Assembly (NCBI GenBank): GCA_030528085.1
Contig: JAUMZN010000009.1
Span: 1 to 33,426 of the forward strand
Source of the DNA: Erysipelotrichaceae bacterium
GTDB taxonomy: Bacteria > Bacillota_I > Bacilli_A > Erysipelotrichales > Erysipelotrichaceae
Reading direction: 5' to 3'
DNA: 33,426 nt
Position 1 is the stretch's first letter, and every line of letters starts with the position of its first letter. Below the pieces are notes generated by a model. That model saw nothing but the letters and a program-made list of their open reading frames with translations, had not been told where the DNA came from and ran no database searches. Below are positions 7,792 to 17,036 of the stretch, piece after piece. Both the position numbers and the translations under genes were made by a program.

Positions 7792-7797
7792 TATAAT
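7792..7797 (+). promoter_or_regulatory. Probable -10 box of the membrane-protein gene at 7848
   Basis: TATAAT lies 50 bp before the start codon. No strong -35 is visible at 16-18 bp upstream. The 200 bp between this and the agaS promoter appears empty. Confidence 0.4.
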
Positions 7798-7847
7798 ACT
7801 TCAATGTAAGACACGCGTTTTTTAAACATGATGGAAGGATGTTTTTT

Positions 7848-8429
7848 ATGAGTCAAACCAATCGCAGTAAACCTGCACGAGTTGCCGTTGCTGAACCAGA
7901 TCAGCCTAGAGGGAAAAATCTATATTTCGATAAAAAGAAACGTATGATTTACGTTTCCCCATATCTGCATGAAGCTTTGTATTTACCAAAATACGAATAC
8001 AAAAAATTCAACCGTTATCAATCTCGTTATGTCATCTGTGCGGCAACATTTATGATTCTTGGTCCAGCATTATCTAGCTGGTTTGAATTACCTCTTTGGA
8101 TCGCTTTTGTGGTCGCATTGCTTGCCCTTGCTGGATTCGAATATAGCTTTTATCGCTTCCAAAAAGGACTGACTGTTGTTAAAAACTTCGATAAAGAAAC
8201 TGCTATTTCTACAGTTGATCAAATGATTACTGCTGAATCTCGTCAAAAAGCTTATATCAAAATCGTTTTGTATATCTTGCTTGGTGTTTTATTAGTATTC
8301 AACGCTTACGATCAAAACTACAGTCAAGTAATTATCATCATCTGCTGGATCGCTTTAGTCGGATGCTTGTATATGGCTTTTACATTAATCCGTATGCTCA
8401 TTCGTACTTCTAAAGCAGAACAAAAATAG
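7848..8429 (+). CDS. Hypothetical membrane protein with four transmembrane segments
   Basis: I do not recognise this 193-residue protein. It has a charged, hydrophilic N-terminus of about 60 residues, then two pairs of hydrophobic helices (roughly 64-83 with 86-104, and 143-162 with 165-186), separated by a soluble loop, and a Lys-rich C-terminus. The topology suggests both ends are cytoplasmic. The ATG at 7848 is chosen over 7839 because GGAAGG ends 9 bp before it and would touch the earlier ATG. It is a single-gene unit with its own -10 box and terminator, divergent from agaS, so a link to sugar transport is not supported. Confidence 0.75.
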   Translation: MSQTNRSKPARVAVAEPDQPRGKNLYFDKKKRMIYVSPYLHEALYLPKYEYKKFNRYQSRYVICAATFMILGPALSSWFELPLWIAFVVALLALAGFEYSFYRFQKGLTVVKNFDKETAISTVDQMITAESRQKAYIKIVLYILLGVLLVFNAYDQNYSQVIIIICWIALVGCLYMAFTLIRMLIRTSKAEQK

Positions 8430-8469
8430 TCCAGTAAGGCATTCAAATTCAAATGATCATTCAATATTG

Positions 8470-8505
8470 AAAATAAACGCTCGGCCAAAACCGAGCGTTT
8501 ATTTT
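8470..8505. terminator. Bidirectional terminator
   Basis: A perfect 15-bp stem (8470-8484 with 8491-8505) with loop CCAAAA is A-rich on the left and T-rich on the right. It separates the convergent genes ending at 8429 and 8529 and can serve both. Confidence 0.88.
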
Positions 8506-8528
8506 ATTCAATCGAATTTATTTAGGAT

Positions 8529-9401
8529 TTATTCCATTGTTTCAATGGAATAAGAACAAGTAAATGTATCTTGTGGAGCTAAAATCATCGTATTTTCGCG
8601 TTGATCAAATGGGACTTCAACTTTTTCAAAATCGGAATGACCAAACCAAGGTTCGATACAAATAAAGTTATTGTCTTTTCCAGCATTCCATAAAGCAACC
8701 ATTGGAAATCCTTTAAAAGTTACTTTCAAACGAGGCTGATCTTTGTATTTTAAAACAGCTGTATCTGCAACGATTTTGTCATACACGAGTGTTAAATAAT
8801 TTTTGATATCATCATGTGATAATTTCCACTCATCTAAAGACACTGGAACGCGTTTTACTGGTGATAAATCAGAGTAGAACAAAATTTGTTCAGCTTCTCC
8901 TTTTGGGAAAAATTCAATTGAGAAATCTTCAAATACTTCCCCTTCTTGGCGAACAGTTTTAAATGCTGGGTGTAAACCAAAAGAGAAAGGCAGATCTTCT
9001 GCTCCTGTGTTTTTGATCGCATAATCGATGCGCACACCTTTTTCGATCAGTGTATATTTTAATTCAAAGTGGAAATCGAATGGATATTTAGCACGTGTTT
9101 CTTCGTTGGAATCAAATGTATACAAAATGCTGTTGTGATCATCACAAATTGATCCATCTAAATCTTCATAACGAATCAATCCGTGGTTTTTCATTTGATA
9201 CGTTTGACCTTTCCATTCGTATTGTCCTTTTTTCCAAGTCGAACCTACCATTGGAAATAAACTTGGATTTCGGCCGCTCCAACCTTCATCTGCTTGATAT
9301 AACAGTTCTTGGTTCGTCTTTTTATCAATAATAGAAAACATCTGTCCTGCTGGATTATCTGTTGTTAATGAAATACGATCATTTTGAATAGTTAAACTCA
9401 T
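8529..9401 (-). CDS. Aldose 1-epimerase family protein (LacX-like mutarotase)
   Basis: This 290-residue protein is a beta-sandwich sugar mutarotase relative, probably acting on an unphosphorylated or phosphorylated aldose in the cytoplasm. Seen are NPSLFPMVG (45-53), His73 in NHGLIRY, His144 in FGLHPAF, and the presumed catalytic base Glu250 in CIEPWFG. These match the LacX branch more than classical GalM. The ATG follows the upstream HAD phosphatase by only 2 bp, so the two are co-transcribed. That pairing suggests handling of a sugar phosphate, but the substrate cannot be named. Confidence 0.85.
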   Translation of the reverse strand: MSLTIQNDRISLTTDNPAGQMFSIIDKKTNQELLYQADEGWSGRNPSLFPMVGSTWKKGQYEWKGQTYQMKNHGLIRYEDLDGSICDDHNSILYTFDSNEETRAKYPFDFHFELKYTLIEKGVRIDYAIKNTGAEDLPFSFGLHPAFKTVRQEGEVFEDFSIEFFPKGEAEQILFYSDLSPVKRVPVSLDEWKLSHDDIKNYLTLVYDKIVADTAVLKYKDQPRLKVTFKGFPMVALWNAGKDNNFICIEPWFGHSDFEKVEVPFDQRENTMILAPQDTFTCSYSIETME

Positions 9402-9403
9402 GA

Positions 9404-10177
9404 TTATCTCCCTCTTCTTGTCTCGAGCCAGGCGCTGACTCCATTGTCGCTGACATCACCAATGACTAAGTCTGCTGCATCTTTGACTGCTTGTTTAGCG
9501 TTGCCTACTGCAACACCGACGTCTGCAATTTCCAGCATGCCCACATCGTTCATTCCATCGCCCACGCAAATCACTTTGCGATAGCCTTTTTCTTTTCTAA
9601 ATTGTTTGACTGTATCTTCTTTTGAAATTCCTTTTGTGCGAATTTCCACACAATCTGAGTAACGAACGATAGATGCTTCTGGCAAAAGCTCAACGATCTC
9701 TTTTTGTTTTTGCGGATCATTTGTCCAAATAATGACGTTGCAAGCGCGATCCCCTTCCCATTTTTTAACCAATGGGCAAGTCATATAGAGCTTGCGCCAA
9801 TGATATCGTACGGAATCTGCAGGGGTTGAGTTAAAGTAGTTGCCATCAGGTCCGGAATAGCGCCAAAGTAGATTGTTGTTTTGACAATAATCAATAATCT
9901 TATGTATATCATCCTCTTCTAAAGGCGATGCGTAAAGAAGATTTTGATTGTGATCATAAAGTTCTGCACCACCATCCAAAATCATGCCGGCATAAGGATA
10001 ACTTAAAAATTCTTGAGGAAGATGAACAATTTCAAATGGAGAACGGCTGCTCAATAAATAGATATCAAAGCCATCTTCTTTTAAGTAATCGAATTGTTCT
10101 AAAATATCAGCATCTAAACGATGGAACTTGTTGAAATACAAAGTGCCATCGACATCAAAGAATATTGCTTTTTTCAT
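9404..10177 (-). CDS. HAD-superfamily hydrolase, Cof-type (sugar-phosphate phosphatase-like)
   Basis: This is a 257-residue cytoplasmic phosphatase of the Cof/IIB HAD group. Motif I is FFDVDGTLY (nucleophile Asp8, acid Asp10), motif II is LLSSRS, the motif III lysine lies in KGISKEDTV, and motif IV is GDGMNDVGML. The large cap between motifs II and III marks the Cof type, whose members dephosphorylate sugar phosphates or flavin/pyridoxal phosphates. AAAGGAG lies 9 bp before the ATG. It heads a two-gene unit with the mutarotase relative. The substrate is unknown. Confidence 0.88.
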   Translation of the reverse strand: MKKAIFFDVDGTLYFNKFHRLDADILEQFDYLKEDGFDIYLLSSRSPFEIVHLPQEFLSYPYAGMILDGGAELYDHNQNLLYASPLEEDDIHKIIDYCQNNNLLWRYSGPDGNYFNSTPADSVRYHWRKLYMTCPLVKKWEGDRACNVIIWTNDPQKQKEIVELLPEASIVRYSDCVEIRTKGISKEDTVKQFRKEKGYRKVICVGDGMNDVGMLEIADVGVAVGNAKQAVKDAADLVIGDVSDNGVSAWLETRRGR

Positions 10178-10277
10178 TCAAAAACTCCTTTCGTATTATT
10201 TTTCGATTCTCTATTTTTAATTCAGTCGCTTCTTATTCTAGCGGTTTTGAGAATAAAATCCTATAACAGCTCATTCT

Positions 10278-10319
10278 AAAAAATGGTAAAGCAGGATCCA
10301 CTTTACCTGCTTTACCATT
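10278..10319 (-). terminator. Terminator after rpoD
   Basis: A perfect 14-bp stem (10282-10295 with 10306-10319) and 10-nt loop are followed by TTTTTT on the minus strand. It lies about 45 bp after the rpoD stop. Confidence 0.88.
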
Positions 10320-10361
10320 CTTGTTCAATAATTCAATTTAGATCCACTTTGCACAAACGAA

Positions 10362-11531
10362 CTAATTTCCTTGGTGGAAGTTTTGGAGCAATTTTGCGCG
10401 TTGTGGTCCTTTTAATTTTTTGATTGCTTTGGCTTCAATCTGACGAATACGTTCACGTGTAACGTTGAATTTTTTACCGATTTCTTCCAAAGTCCAAGTG
10501 CGGCCATTATCTAAACCGAAACGTAAACGAATAACGTTTTCTTCACGTTCTGTTAAGGTGGAGAGCACTTCTTCGATTGTTTCTTTTAACAATTGGTTAT
10601 GTGTATATTCTTCTGGCGTCAATGTCGATTTATCTTCGATAAAGTCACCTAAGAATGTATCGTTTTCATCACCAACTGGCGTTTCCATAGATACTGGATC
10701 TAATGCGGAACGTTGGATTTCAGTGACTTTTTCTGCAGTCATATCTTCCATTTTTTCCGCAATTTCTTCTGGAATTGGATCGCGTCCTAAATCTTGGACG
10801 AGCAGACGTTGAATACGAGTCATTTTGTTGATCGTTTCAACCATGTGAACAGGGATACGGATTGTTCTTGCTTGGTCGGCAATGGCACGAGTGATCGCCT
10901 GACGGATCCACCATGTCGCATAAGTAGAGAATTTAAATCCCTTCGTATAGTCAAATTTTTCAACGGCTTTAATCAAACCGATATTTCCTTCTTGGATTAA
11001 GTCTAAGAACAATAAGCCGCGGCCTACATATTTTTTCGCAATAGAAACGACAAGACGCAAGTTGGAGTCAATCAAAATTTGTTTAGCTTCCATATCGCCT
11101 GCTTCGATTCGTTTTGCGACTTCAACTTCTTGTGCAGGAGTTAAAAGAGGAATTGCCCCAATTTCTTTTAAGTATGCTTTTACTGGGTCGCTTGTTTTTC
11201 CACTTGTCGATTCCGCGAAAGCTTTTTCCAATCGAGCGAGTTCTTTTTCTCGATCTTCAAGTTCATCGTCTTCGTCAAGTTCATCATCGAGATCTTCATC
11301 AAGATCTTCGTCTAATAACTCATCTTCATCTGATTCTGGTGGGTTGATGCCATTTTCACTGCACCATTCGATCAGTTCAGTCGTTTGTGCATCATCAAGA
11401 TGAAGTTTTTCGAGTGCATCGCTGAATTCTTTAATATCTAAACGAATCCCGCTGTCTCGTGATGCTTCCAAGACGAGTTTAATATCATCGACTGATTCAA
11501 ATTTCAGTTTATTTTCTTTTTTTCCAGCCAT
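10362..11531 (-). CDS. rpoD: RNA polymerase primary sigma factor RpoD/SigA
   Basis: This is the vegetative sigma factor. The 389-residue protein has a region 1.1-like N-terminus (about 1-62), an acidic low-complexity segment (66-95, almost only Asp, Glu and Leu), region 1.2 ([11 protein letters not shown], 115-125), regions 2.1-2.4 ([17 protein letters not shown] through [17 protein letters not shown], 156-217), region 3, and region 4.2 ([28 protein letters not shown]). Region 2.4 matches recognition of TATAAT, as used throughout this window. GGGAG lies 9 bp before the ATG. dnaG, the usual upstream partner in Bacillota, is absent; the preceding gene encodes a patatin-like protein. A small hairpin (11575-11591) lies between the two genes. 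Confidence 0.97.
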   Translation of the reverse strand: MAGKKENKLKFESVDDIKLVLEASRDSGIRLDIKEFSDALEKLHLDDAQTTELIEWCSENGINPPESDEDELLDEDLDEDLDDELDEDDELEDREKELARLEKAFAESTSGKTSDPVKAYLKEIGAIPLLTPAQEVEVAKRIEAGDMEAKQILIDSNLRLVVSIAKKYVGRGLLFLDLIQEGNIGLIKAVEKFDYTKGFKFSTYATWWIRQAITRAIADQARTIRIPVHMVETINKMTRIQRLLVQDLGRDPIPEEIAEKMEDMTAEKVTEIQRSALDPVSMETPVGDENDTFLGDFIEDKSTLTPEEYTHNQLLKETIEEVLSTLTEREENVIRLRFGLDNGRTWTLEEIGKKFNVTRERIRQIEAKAIKKLKGPQRAKLLQNFHQGN

Positions 11532-11593
11532 TCAAATCTCCCTTTCAAATGCTGATCTTTTTTCTCTTTGATCGCTAACCAAAATGGTTAGTT

Positions 11594-12445
11594 TTAATCT
11601 AATTCACAAAATGCTTTGATTTCATCAAGTCTTGCGAGTGTTTCATCGTAGCCAAGTTGAAACCAAGGTCCTAATTTTTCTGGATCTGTTGTATAACGAG
11701 TGATCCCCATATCTTTTTGAGGACGCAGCACGAGTGCTTTCCCTTCGCTTTCCAACTGATCAATTAAATCCCACTGTTCTTGATAATGAACGTGGCGGTT
11801 TTTTAAATTGTCGACAATCACTGGATCTTTATAGATTAACTTTGCCAGCCATAACTGCCATTTTGGTGCAGGTTTACGACGATAGCCTTTTTCTTTTGTG
11901 GACATCACGACAATTTTATCGCAGCCATGAGCAAGTGCTTGCTTGACAGAAATCATATCGACTAAACCGGCATCAAAGTACTTCTGCCCATTCCAATGAT
12001 AAGGTTTAGCTAATAACAATAATGCACAACTCGCTTTAATTAAAGTCATATCTTCATCGACATAATCTTTTGTAAAATACTCAACAGCATTGGTGTTCAT
12101 ATTATAAACGCCAATTTCCATTTCTGTTTGCGATTTTTTAAATGATTCAAAATCGAGTGGCGCATGTGCTTCAATAAAACGATTTGTTGCTTCTAGACCA
12201 AAAAGTCCGCCTTCTTTAAATAAAGGAATCAAGCCAATTGATCCTTTTTGTGCAGGTGCATCGATCGATGTGATCGACAAACGATCGATTTGTCTTGCGA
12301 CATAAGCTAATAAAACTTCAGAGCCAGAAGAAATTCCGACACTATAAGGAAAATAAATCTGATGTTCTAAAAAGCATTTTAATGCCCCTGCTGTATAGGC
12401 GATTTTGGTTCCGCCGCCTTCGACGACTAATCCGACGTTATTCAC
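11594..12445 (-). CDS. Patatin-like phospholipase family protein (GTG start)
   Basis: This is a predicted serine lipid acyl hydrolase of about 283 residues. The glycine-rich oxyanion loop is EGGGTKIAYTAG (9-20), the nucleophile elbow is GISSG (Ser39), and the dyad aspartate is Asp158 in FDAGLVD. The Arg of the usual GGGxRG loop is not conserved (GGGTKI here). A longer frame from an ATG at 12496 would overlap the malic enzyme by 59 bp. The GTG at 12445 fits better: AAGGAG lies 6 bp before it, it overlaps the malic enzyme stop by 8 bases, and the protein then starts right before the glycine loop. It is third in the pepT-malic enzyme-patatin operon. It is probably cytoplasmic, with unknown lipid substrate. 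Confidence 0.82.
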   Translation of the reverse strand: MNNVGLVVEGGGTKIAYTAGALKCFLEHQIYFPYSVGISSGSEVLLAYVARQIDRLSITSIDAPAQKGSIGLIPLFKEGGLFGLEATNRFIEAHAPLDFESFKKSQTEMEIGVYNMNTNAVEYFTKDYVDEDMTLIKASCALLLLAKPYHWNGQKYFDAGLVDMISVKQALAHGCDKIVVMSTKEKGYRRKPAPKWQLWLAKLIYKDPVIVDNLKNRHVHYQEQWDLIDQLESEGKALVLRPQKDMGITRYTTDPEKLGPWFQLGYDETLARLDEIKAFCELD

Positions 12446-13607
12446 GAATAACTCCTTCTTCTTGGGCAGCTTTAGCAACTGCTTTAGCGACCACATCTTT
12501 AACTCGTGGGTCTAAAGCATCAACGATGACATAGTCATCTCTTAATTCATCTTCGGTAATTAAAGAAGCGAGCGCTTCACTAGCAGCAAGCTTCATCGAT
12601 TCAGTAATCCGAGTCGCTTTGGCATCTAATACGCCTCTAAACAATGCTGGGAAAATCAGCACGTTATTGATTTGGTTAGGGAAATCGCTTCGTCCGCAGC
12701 CAACGACACGTGCTCCAGCTTTTTTAGCGAGTTCTGGACTAATTTCTGGAATTGGATTTGCCATCGCAAAGACGATTGCATCTTCATTCATGGACTTGAT
12801 CATTTCTTCATCCACTAATCCGCCTTTAGATACCCCGATAAAAATATCAGCGTTTTTCAATGCTGTTTTAAGCGTTCCGGTTTCTCCTTGTGGATTGAGG
12901 CGCAAAGCCAATTCTTTTTGCATGTCATTTGCGGCGTTTTCTGGGGTGATCATCCCCTGCAAATCGCATTGGCGGATATTTTTAAATCCATAGTCCGCTA
13001 ATAATTTAGCGATTGCACAACCAGCAGCTCCAGCACCAGAGAAGACGACTTTTGCCTCTTCTTTTGTTTTATGCGTGAGCTTTAAGGCATTGATTAATGC
13101 AGCCAAAACAACACAAGCTGTCCCGTGTTGATCATCGTGGAATACAGGAATATTCATTCTTTCCTGCAATTTACGTTCAACTTCAAAACACTTTGGTGCT
13201 GCGATATCTTCTAAGTTAATCCCGCCAAAAGAAGGTTCCATTGCTGCAACGGCATCGACAATTTGATCAACTTCTTGAACATTCAGCACGATTGGAATGG
13301 CATTGACTCCGCCGAGTTCTTTGAATAAAACACATTTACCTTCCATAACAGGCAAACCTGCTAATCCTCCAATATTGCCTAAACCTAATACAGCGGAACC
13401 ATCAGAGACAACGGCGATCAAATTAGAACGTCCGGTATAAGTAAAACTAGTTTCTGGATCTTTTGCTATTTCTAAACATGGTGCAGCAACGCCAGGAGTA
13501 TAAGCAACGGCTAAATCAGAAGCCGTCTTGAGGACAGGTTTGGAAACAATATCGATTTTCCCTTGCCATTTGGCATGTGCATCCAAAGCGAGTTTAGCGT
13601 AATCCAT
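12438..13607 (-). CDS. Malic enzyme (malate dehydrogenase, oxaloacetate-decarboxylating)
   Basis: This enzyme converts malate to pyruvate and CO2 with reduction of NAD(P). The 389-residue length is the short bacterial form without a C-terminal phosphotransacetylase domain. Tyr36 in AVAYTPGVA, Lys91 in [10 protein letters not shown], the metal ligands Glu133/Asp134 and Asp158 in FHDDQHGTA, and the dinucleotide loop GAGAAG (191-196) are all present. Cofactor preference cannot be read safely. It starts 1 bp after the pepT stop and overlaps the patatin gene, so the three are one transcription unit. It supplies pyruvate and reducing power. Confidence 0.94.
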   Translation of the reverse strand: MDYAKLALDAHAKWQGKIDIVSKPVLKTASDLAVAYTPGVAAPCLEIAKDPETSFTYTGRSNLIAVVSDGSAVLGLGNIGGLAGLPVMEGKCVLFKELGGVNAIPIVLNVQEVDQIVDAVAAMEPSFGGINLEDIAAPKCFEVERKLQERMNIPVFHDDQHGTACVVLAALINALKLTHKTKEEAKVVFSGAGAAGCAIAKLLADYGFKNIRQCDLQGMITPENAANDMQKELALRLNPQGETGTLKTALKNADIFIGVSKGGLVDEEMIKSMNEDAIVFAMANPIPEISPELAKKAGARVVGCGRSDFPNQINNVLIFPALFRGVLDAKATRITESMKLAASEALASLITEDELRDDYVIVDALDPRVKDVVAKAVAKAAQEEGVIRE

Positions 13608-13608
13608 C

Positions 13609-14814
13609 TTATTCCCCTTTCAAAATCTGGCAAACGACGTCAACCATTTTTTCCATTTTTTGAACGGAAGCAAATTCGAAACGACCGTGGTAGTTTCCTC
13701 CGCCTGTTCCTAAGTTAGGCGTATTTAAACCACGCTGAGTTAACATCGCACCATCTGTTCCCCCACGAATTGGCAAGCTTCTTGGGGTAATACCGCATGC
13801 TTCTAAAGCTGCTTTTGCTCGTTGAACAGATTCAAAATCACCATGCATGTAGTCTTTCATATTTAAATACTGATCACGTAAAGTCACTTGACAACAATCA
13901 GGATGTAATTGGTTGAGATAGTGCGCGAGATCTAACATCAATTGTTTTTTATGTTCGAATAAATCATGGTCATGATCACGAACGATATAACTTAATGTGG
14001 CATGTTCGCATTCACCATGCATTTCAAGTAAATGGATAAATCCTTCACGACCACTTGTGTGTTCTGGTTTTGCCCATTGTGGAAGCATGGAAGCATAAGT
14101 CACCGCAAGGCCTGCGGCATTGATCATTTTATCTTTCGCTTCACCTGGGTGAATGGAAGCACCAGTAAAGACAACTTCTGCCATCGCTGCATTGAATGTT
14201 TCATAATCAACGCAATCGATTTCTGCGCCATCTAATGTGTACGCAAAATCAGCTGGGAATTTTTCAAGATCAAAGTTTTCCACTCCGCGACCTACTTCTT
14301 CATCTGGTGTGAAGGCGATCCAAATTGGACCGTGTGGAATATTTTCTGCCAACACTTTTTCTAAAGCGGCCATAATAATCGCAATACCTGCTTTATCATC
14401 TGCACCTAAAAGTGTTGTTCCATCTGTAACGATGACATCGTCACCAATCACGTCTTTTAATGCAGGGAATTGTTCTGGATTCATGGAGAACTGTTCGTTT
14501 AAAACGATGTCATCCCCAGCATAGTTTTTCACAATGCGTGGTTTAACATCTTTTCCGCTCATTTCACCAGCTGTGTCCATATGGGCGATCAGACCAATTG
14601 CTTTTTCATTTTCTTTGCCTGCTGTTGGGGCAATATGCGCATATACGATGCCATAAGAATCAAGTTTGGCATTCGTAATTCCTAATTCATGTAATTCTTT
14701 TTCTAATTCTTTGCCAAGAATCAACTGCTTTTCAGTAGAAGGAGCAGTTGTTGAATGTTCATCGGATTGCGTATCAAATGATACATAGTGTAAAAATTTA
14801 TCGACTACGCTCAC
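13609..14814 (-). CDS. pepT: Peptidase T (tripeptide aminopeptidase)
   Basis: PepT is a cytoplasmic dizinc M20 peptidase that removes the N-terminal residue of tripeptides. The 401 residues match the family length. The metal site is visible: His78 and Asp80 in AHMDTAGE, the Asp139/140 pair in GADDKAG, Glu172/Glu173 in TPDEEVG, Asp195 in TLDGAE, and the C-terminal His in GGNYHGRFEF. AAAGGAG lies 8 bp before the ATG. It is first in an operon with malic enzyme and a patatin-like gene. The leader is about 150 nt and contains a hairpin. Confidence 0.96.
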   Translation of the reverse strand: MSVVDKFLHYVSFDTQSDEHSTTAPSTEKQLILGKELEKELHELGITNAKLDSYGIVYAHIAPTAGKENEKAIGLIAHMDTAGEMSGKDVKPRIVKNYAGDDIVLNEQFSMNPEQFPALKDVIGDDVIVTDGTTLLGADDKAGIAIIMAALEKVLAENIPHGPIWIAFTPDEEVGRGVENFDLEKFPADFAYTLDGAEIDCVDYETFNAAMAEVVFTGASIHPGEAKDKMINAAGLAVTYASMLPQWAKPEHTSGREGFIHLLEMHGECEHATLSYIVRDHDHDLFEHKKQLMLDLAHYLNQLHPDCCQVTLRDQYLNMKDYMHGDFESVQRAKAALEACGITPRSLPIRGGTDGAMLTQRGLNTPNLGTGGGNYHGRFEFASVQKMEKMVDVVCQILKGE

Positions 14815-14917
14815 TTTGAAATCTCCTTTTCTCTATTTCGTAAACTTAGCTTGTTTGTGATGCATAAGTTTGCGTATTTTCTCGGTTTGCTCTGATGAAT
14901 AACTATCATTCTCGATT

Positions 14918-14976
14918 GCCTTTTTTCGTAATGATGAAAAAGGCGCATTTCTAGAGCTAACATACTTTTCATTATA
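14918..14976 (-). promoter_or_regulatory. pepT operon promoter and leader hairpin
   Basis: A TATAAT box lies at 14976-14971 on the minus strand; the best upstream hexamer (TACACA, 18-bp spacer) is weak. The 150-nt leader then has an 8-bp hairpin GCCTTTTT/AAAAAGGC at 14918-14944. The rest of the 370-bp gap to 15184 shows nothing else apart from the next terminator. Confidence 0.4.
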
Positions 14977-15114
14977 ATCAAGTTTTATTTTTCATGTGTA
15001 AAGAACACCTGAAATTAGTGATTTTTTTTGATTTCTGTCCTATTCATGACTTAATCAAGGCTAATCTGTTCCTATTTTGAATCCATTGACTCATCACTTT
15101 GTCTATTTTCAAGA

Positions 15115-15175
15115 CGAAAAAACCTTCAATGTTCCGAAAAGATTTGCCTTTCATATACATTGAAGGTTTGTTTTT
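15115..15175. terminator. Terminator of the pyrophosphatase gene, symmetric
   Basis: A 12-13 bp stem (15121-15132 with 15157-15168) and 24-nt loop are flanked by A-run on the left and T-run on the right. It lies 10 bp after the pyrophosphatase stop and can work on either strand. Confidence 0.75.
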
Positions 15176-15184
15176 TCTAGATGT

Positions 15185-16783
15185 TTAACGTAATGCTGTA
15201 CCTAAGCCAGGAACAATTTGTTTTTTGCGGGAAACGTATTTCTTTTCCTCAAATCCTTTAATTGCCTCTTCCACACGGAATGATTCAGGCCCTGCTGCAA
15301 GGAAGCGAGAGCCATTTCCTTCAACATTCGTAAAGGCAATCACCCACAAATTCACACCAAGCTTTTTGCACTCTTCGCTCATATACGCTTTAAAGTCATC
15401 GGCGATTTGATCGACGTCTTGATAATCAAAGACAAAGACTTGGCTGATGCTTGTCTTGATGCCTGATAAATCAAATTCTTTGCAGTCTTGATACAAAATC
15501 GACTTGAAATCTTTATCACGAATCGTTGCAGTATTGCGGAAAAGATCTTCCGCCATTTGCGAAGCATCAAGTCCATATTCTTCTTCAATGCGCGCAGCAA
15601 TGAAGCGGTCGGTTTGCGTACAAGTTGGCGACTTGAAGTTCATCGTGTCGCTGATCATCGCATATAAAACGAGCTGAGCGATTTTTTTGCCCATTTTGAT
15701 GCCATATTCTTGATACATCATCGCAATAATCGTGTTGACTGAACCAACAATCATATTTCTAAAAACGATTGGGCGGTTTGTTTCGATATCGCCGATTCGA
15801 TGATGGTCAACAATTTCTAAAATTTCACCTTGATCACGATCATCAATCGATTGTTTCGATTCATTGTGGTCAACTAAAATGAATTTTTTCGGCTGCGCTT
15901 TGAGCAAGTGGTAGCGGGCAACAGATCCGATGATTTTCTTTCCTTCCACGACCGGATAAGAAGAGTGACGAGTTCTCAACATTTTTCTTTCGACATCTTC
16001 AATATATTCAGTTGGGTGGAATTCGATCGCTTCTTGACGTGGAGTCATAATAAATTCCACAGGAATAGCGCGGTAAATCATTTGAATGATTTTCATCAAG
16101 TTATAAGGAGTACTAATTAAAGTTACCCCCATCGCTTTAGCCATTTCGAAAATATAATCGTTTGGCACAAAGTTTTCCGCGATGATAATAACAGCAGCAC
16201 CTTTTGCCATAGATTTGATCATGTCATCTTCATGGTCATTTAAGACCATGATTGCGCCGGTCAAATCGCGTTCCATCATCTTTTTATCGGAAATTCGCAC
16301 GTCACCGCTTTTTTTGCGATCCCCTCTAAATAAAATCTTGCCGTGAACAACATCACGAAGATTTTCTTCTGGTGTATCTTTTAATAAGTTGCGCGTGATA
16401 TTTAAGTCCTGCATTTGAACTTTAGAAATATCCGCTAAAGTCACCATGCCCATAAAATCGCCATTATCATCTAAGACGTAAATTGTTTTGGTGTTATTGT
16501 CGAGCATTAAATCCCAACCATAACGTAATGTATCGAGGCGATTGATTAAAATGGCTTCATCAATTTCAATTTCTTCTAGTGCATTTTTTGCGGTTGTCAG
16601 GCGTACAGGTGTAGGAACGCCTACTTTTTGAAGAATGTATTTCGTTTCCGGATTCAAATGTCCAAGTCTAGCTGGAACAACATTTTCTCCGAGTTTTTGT
16701 TTCAATGCGGCAAGCGTAATCGCTCCACACACTGAATCAGTATCAGGCCGTTTATGGCCAATGACATAGATAGGCTGATTCAT
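15185..16783 (-). CDS. ppaC: Manganese-dependent inorganic pyrophosphatase with CBS-DRTGG-CBS regulatory insert
   Basis: This family II enzyme hydrolyses pyrophosphate to phosphate in the cytoplasm. The 532-residue protein has the DHH catalytic domain split by an insert: His10, Asp14 and Asp16 in IGHKRPDTDSVCG (8-20), a CBS domain (about 62-125), a DRTGG domain (about 135-240), a second CBS (about 245-300), then LVDHNES (304-309) and DHH (326-328), and the DHHA2 domain ending SRKKQIVP. Characterised clostridial relatives with this layout are inhibited by AMP/ADP and activated by ATP or Ap4A, so activity here likely follows the energy state. The ATG at 16783 has GAGGGA upstream; the longer frame from 16858 lacks a site and crosses the -10 box at 16840. 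Confidence 0.95.
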   Translation of the reverse strand: MNQPIYVIGHKRPDTDSVCGAITLAALKQKLGENVVPARLGHLNPETKYILQKVGVPTPVRLTTAKNALEEIEIDEAILINRLDTLRYGWDLMLDNNTKTIYVLDDNGDFMGMVTLADISKVQMQDLNITRNLLKDTPEENLRDVVHGKILFRGDRKKSGDVRISDKKMMERDLTGAIMVLNDHEDDMIKSMAKGAAVIIIAENFVPNDYIFEMAKAMGVTLISTPYNLMKIIQMIYRAIPVEFIMTPRQEAIEFHPTEYIEDVERKMLRTRHSSYPVVEGKKIIGSVARYHLLKAQPKKFILVDHNESKQSIDDRDQGEILEIVDHHRIGDIETNRPIVFRNMIVGSVNTIIAMMYQEYGIKMGKKIAQLVLYAMISDTMNFKSPTCTQTDRFIAARIEEEYGLDASQMAEDLFRNTATIRDKDFKSILYQDCKEFDLSGIKTSISQVFVFDYQDVDQIADDFKAYMSEECKKLGVNLWVIAFTNVEGNGSRFLAAGPESFRVEEAIKGFEEKKYVSRKKQIVPGLGTALR

Positions 16784-16834
16784 GTTCCCTCTCAATATTC
16801 TTATTTGATTTTTCCCTAAGGAATTGCTGATAAA

Positions 16835-16840
16835 AGTATA
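16835..16840 (-). promoter_or_regulatory. Probable -10 box of the pyrophosphatase gene
   Basis: TATACT with an extended TGG directly upstream on the minus strand lies 52 bp before the ATG. No strong -35 is seen, as is usual for extended -10 promoters. Confidence 0.5.
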
Positions 16841-16999
16841 CCATGACAATCCATTCATAGATTGGAGTATAAAATGATTTGTCCGTTGTTTAATTCAAGC
16901 AGTTTGATTTTCATGTTTTGATCCATCTCTTGCATGAATTTGCTTAGCCAATCTTTGATCTAAAGTCATGTTCAGCGAAGTTCATCATTGCCCAATGAT

Positions 17000-17025
17000 T
17001 AAAAAAAGCCAGGTCAGACCTAGCT
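17000..17025 (-). terminator. Terminator of tRNA-Thr
   Basis: AGCTAGGT and ACCTGGCT pair (one G-U) around a 3-nt loop and are followed by seven T on the minus strand, 12 bp after the tRNA CCA end. Confidence 0.88.
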
Positions 17026-17036
17026 TGATGTTCAAA

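Noticed and set aside
11062-11403. Ser-rich plus-strand frames opposite rpoD
   Set aside because: They are the complement of the Asp/Glu-rich region of rpoD and have no ribosome site.
14815-15114. Hidden small gene between pepT and the pyrophosphatase
   Set aside because: No frame with a ribosome site; a promoter and hairpin explain the signals.
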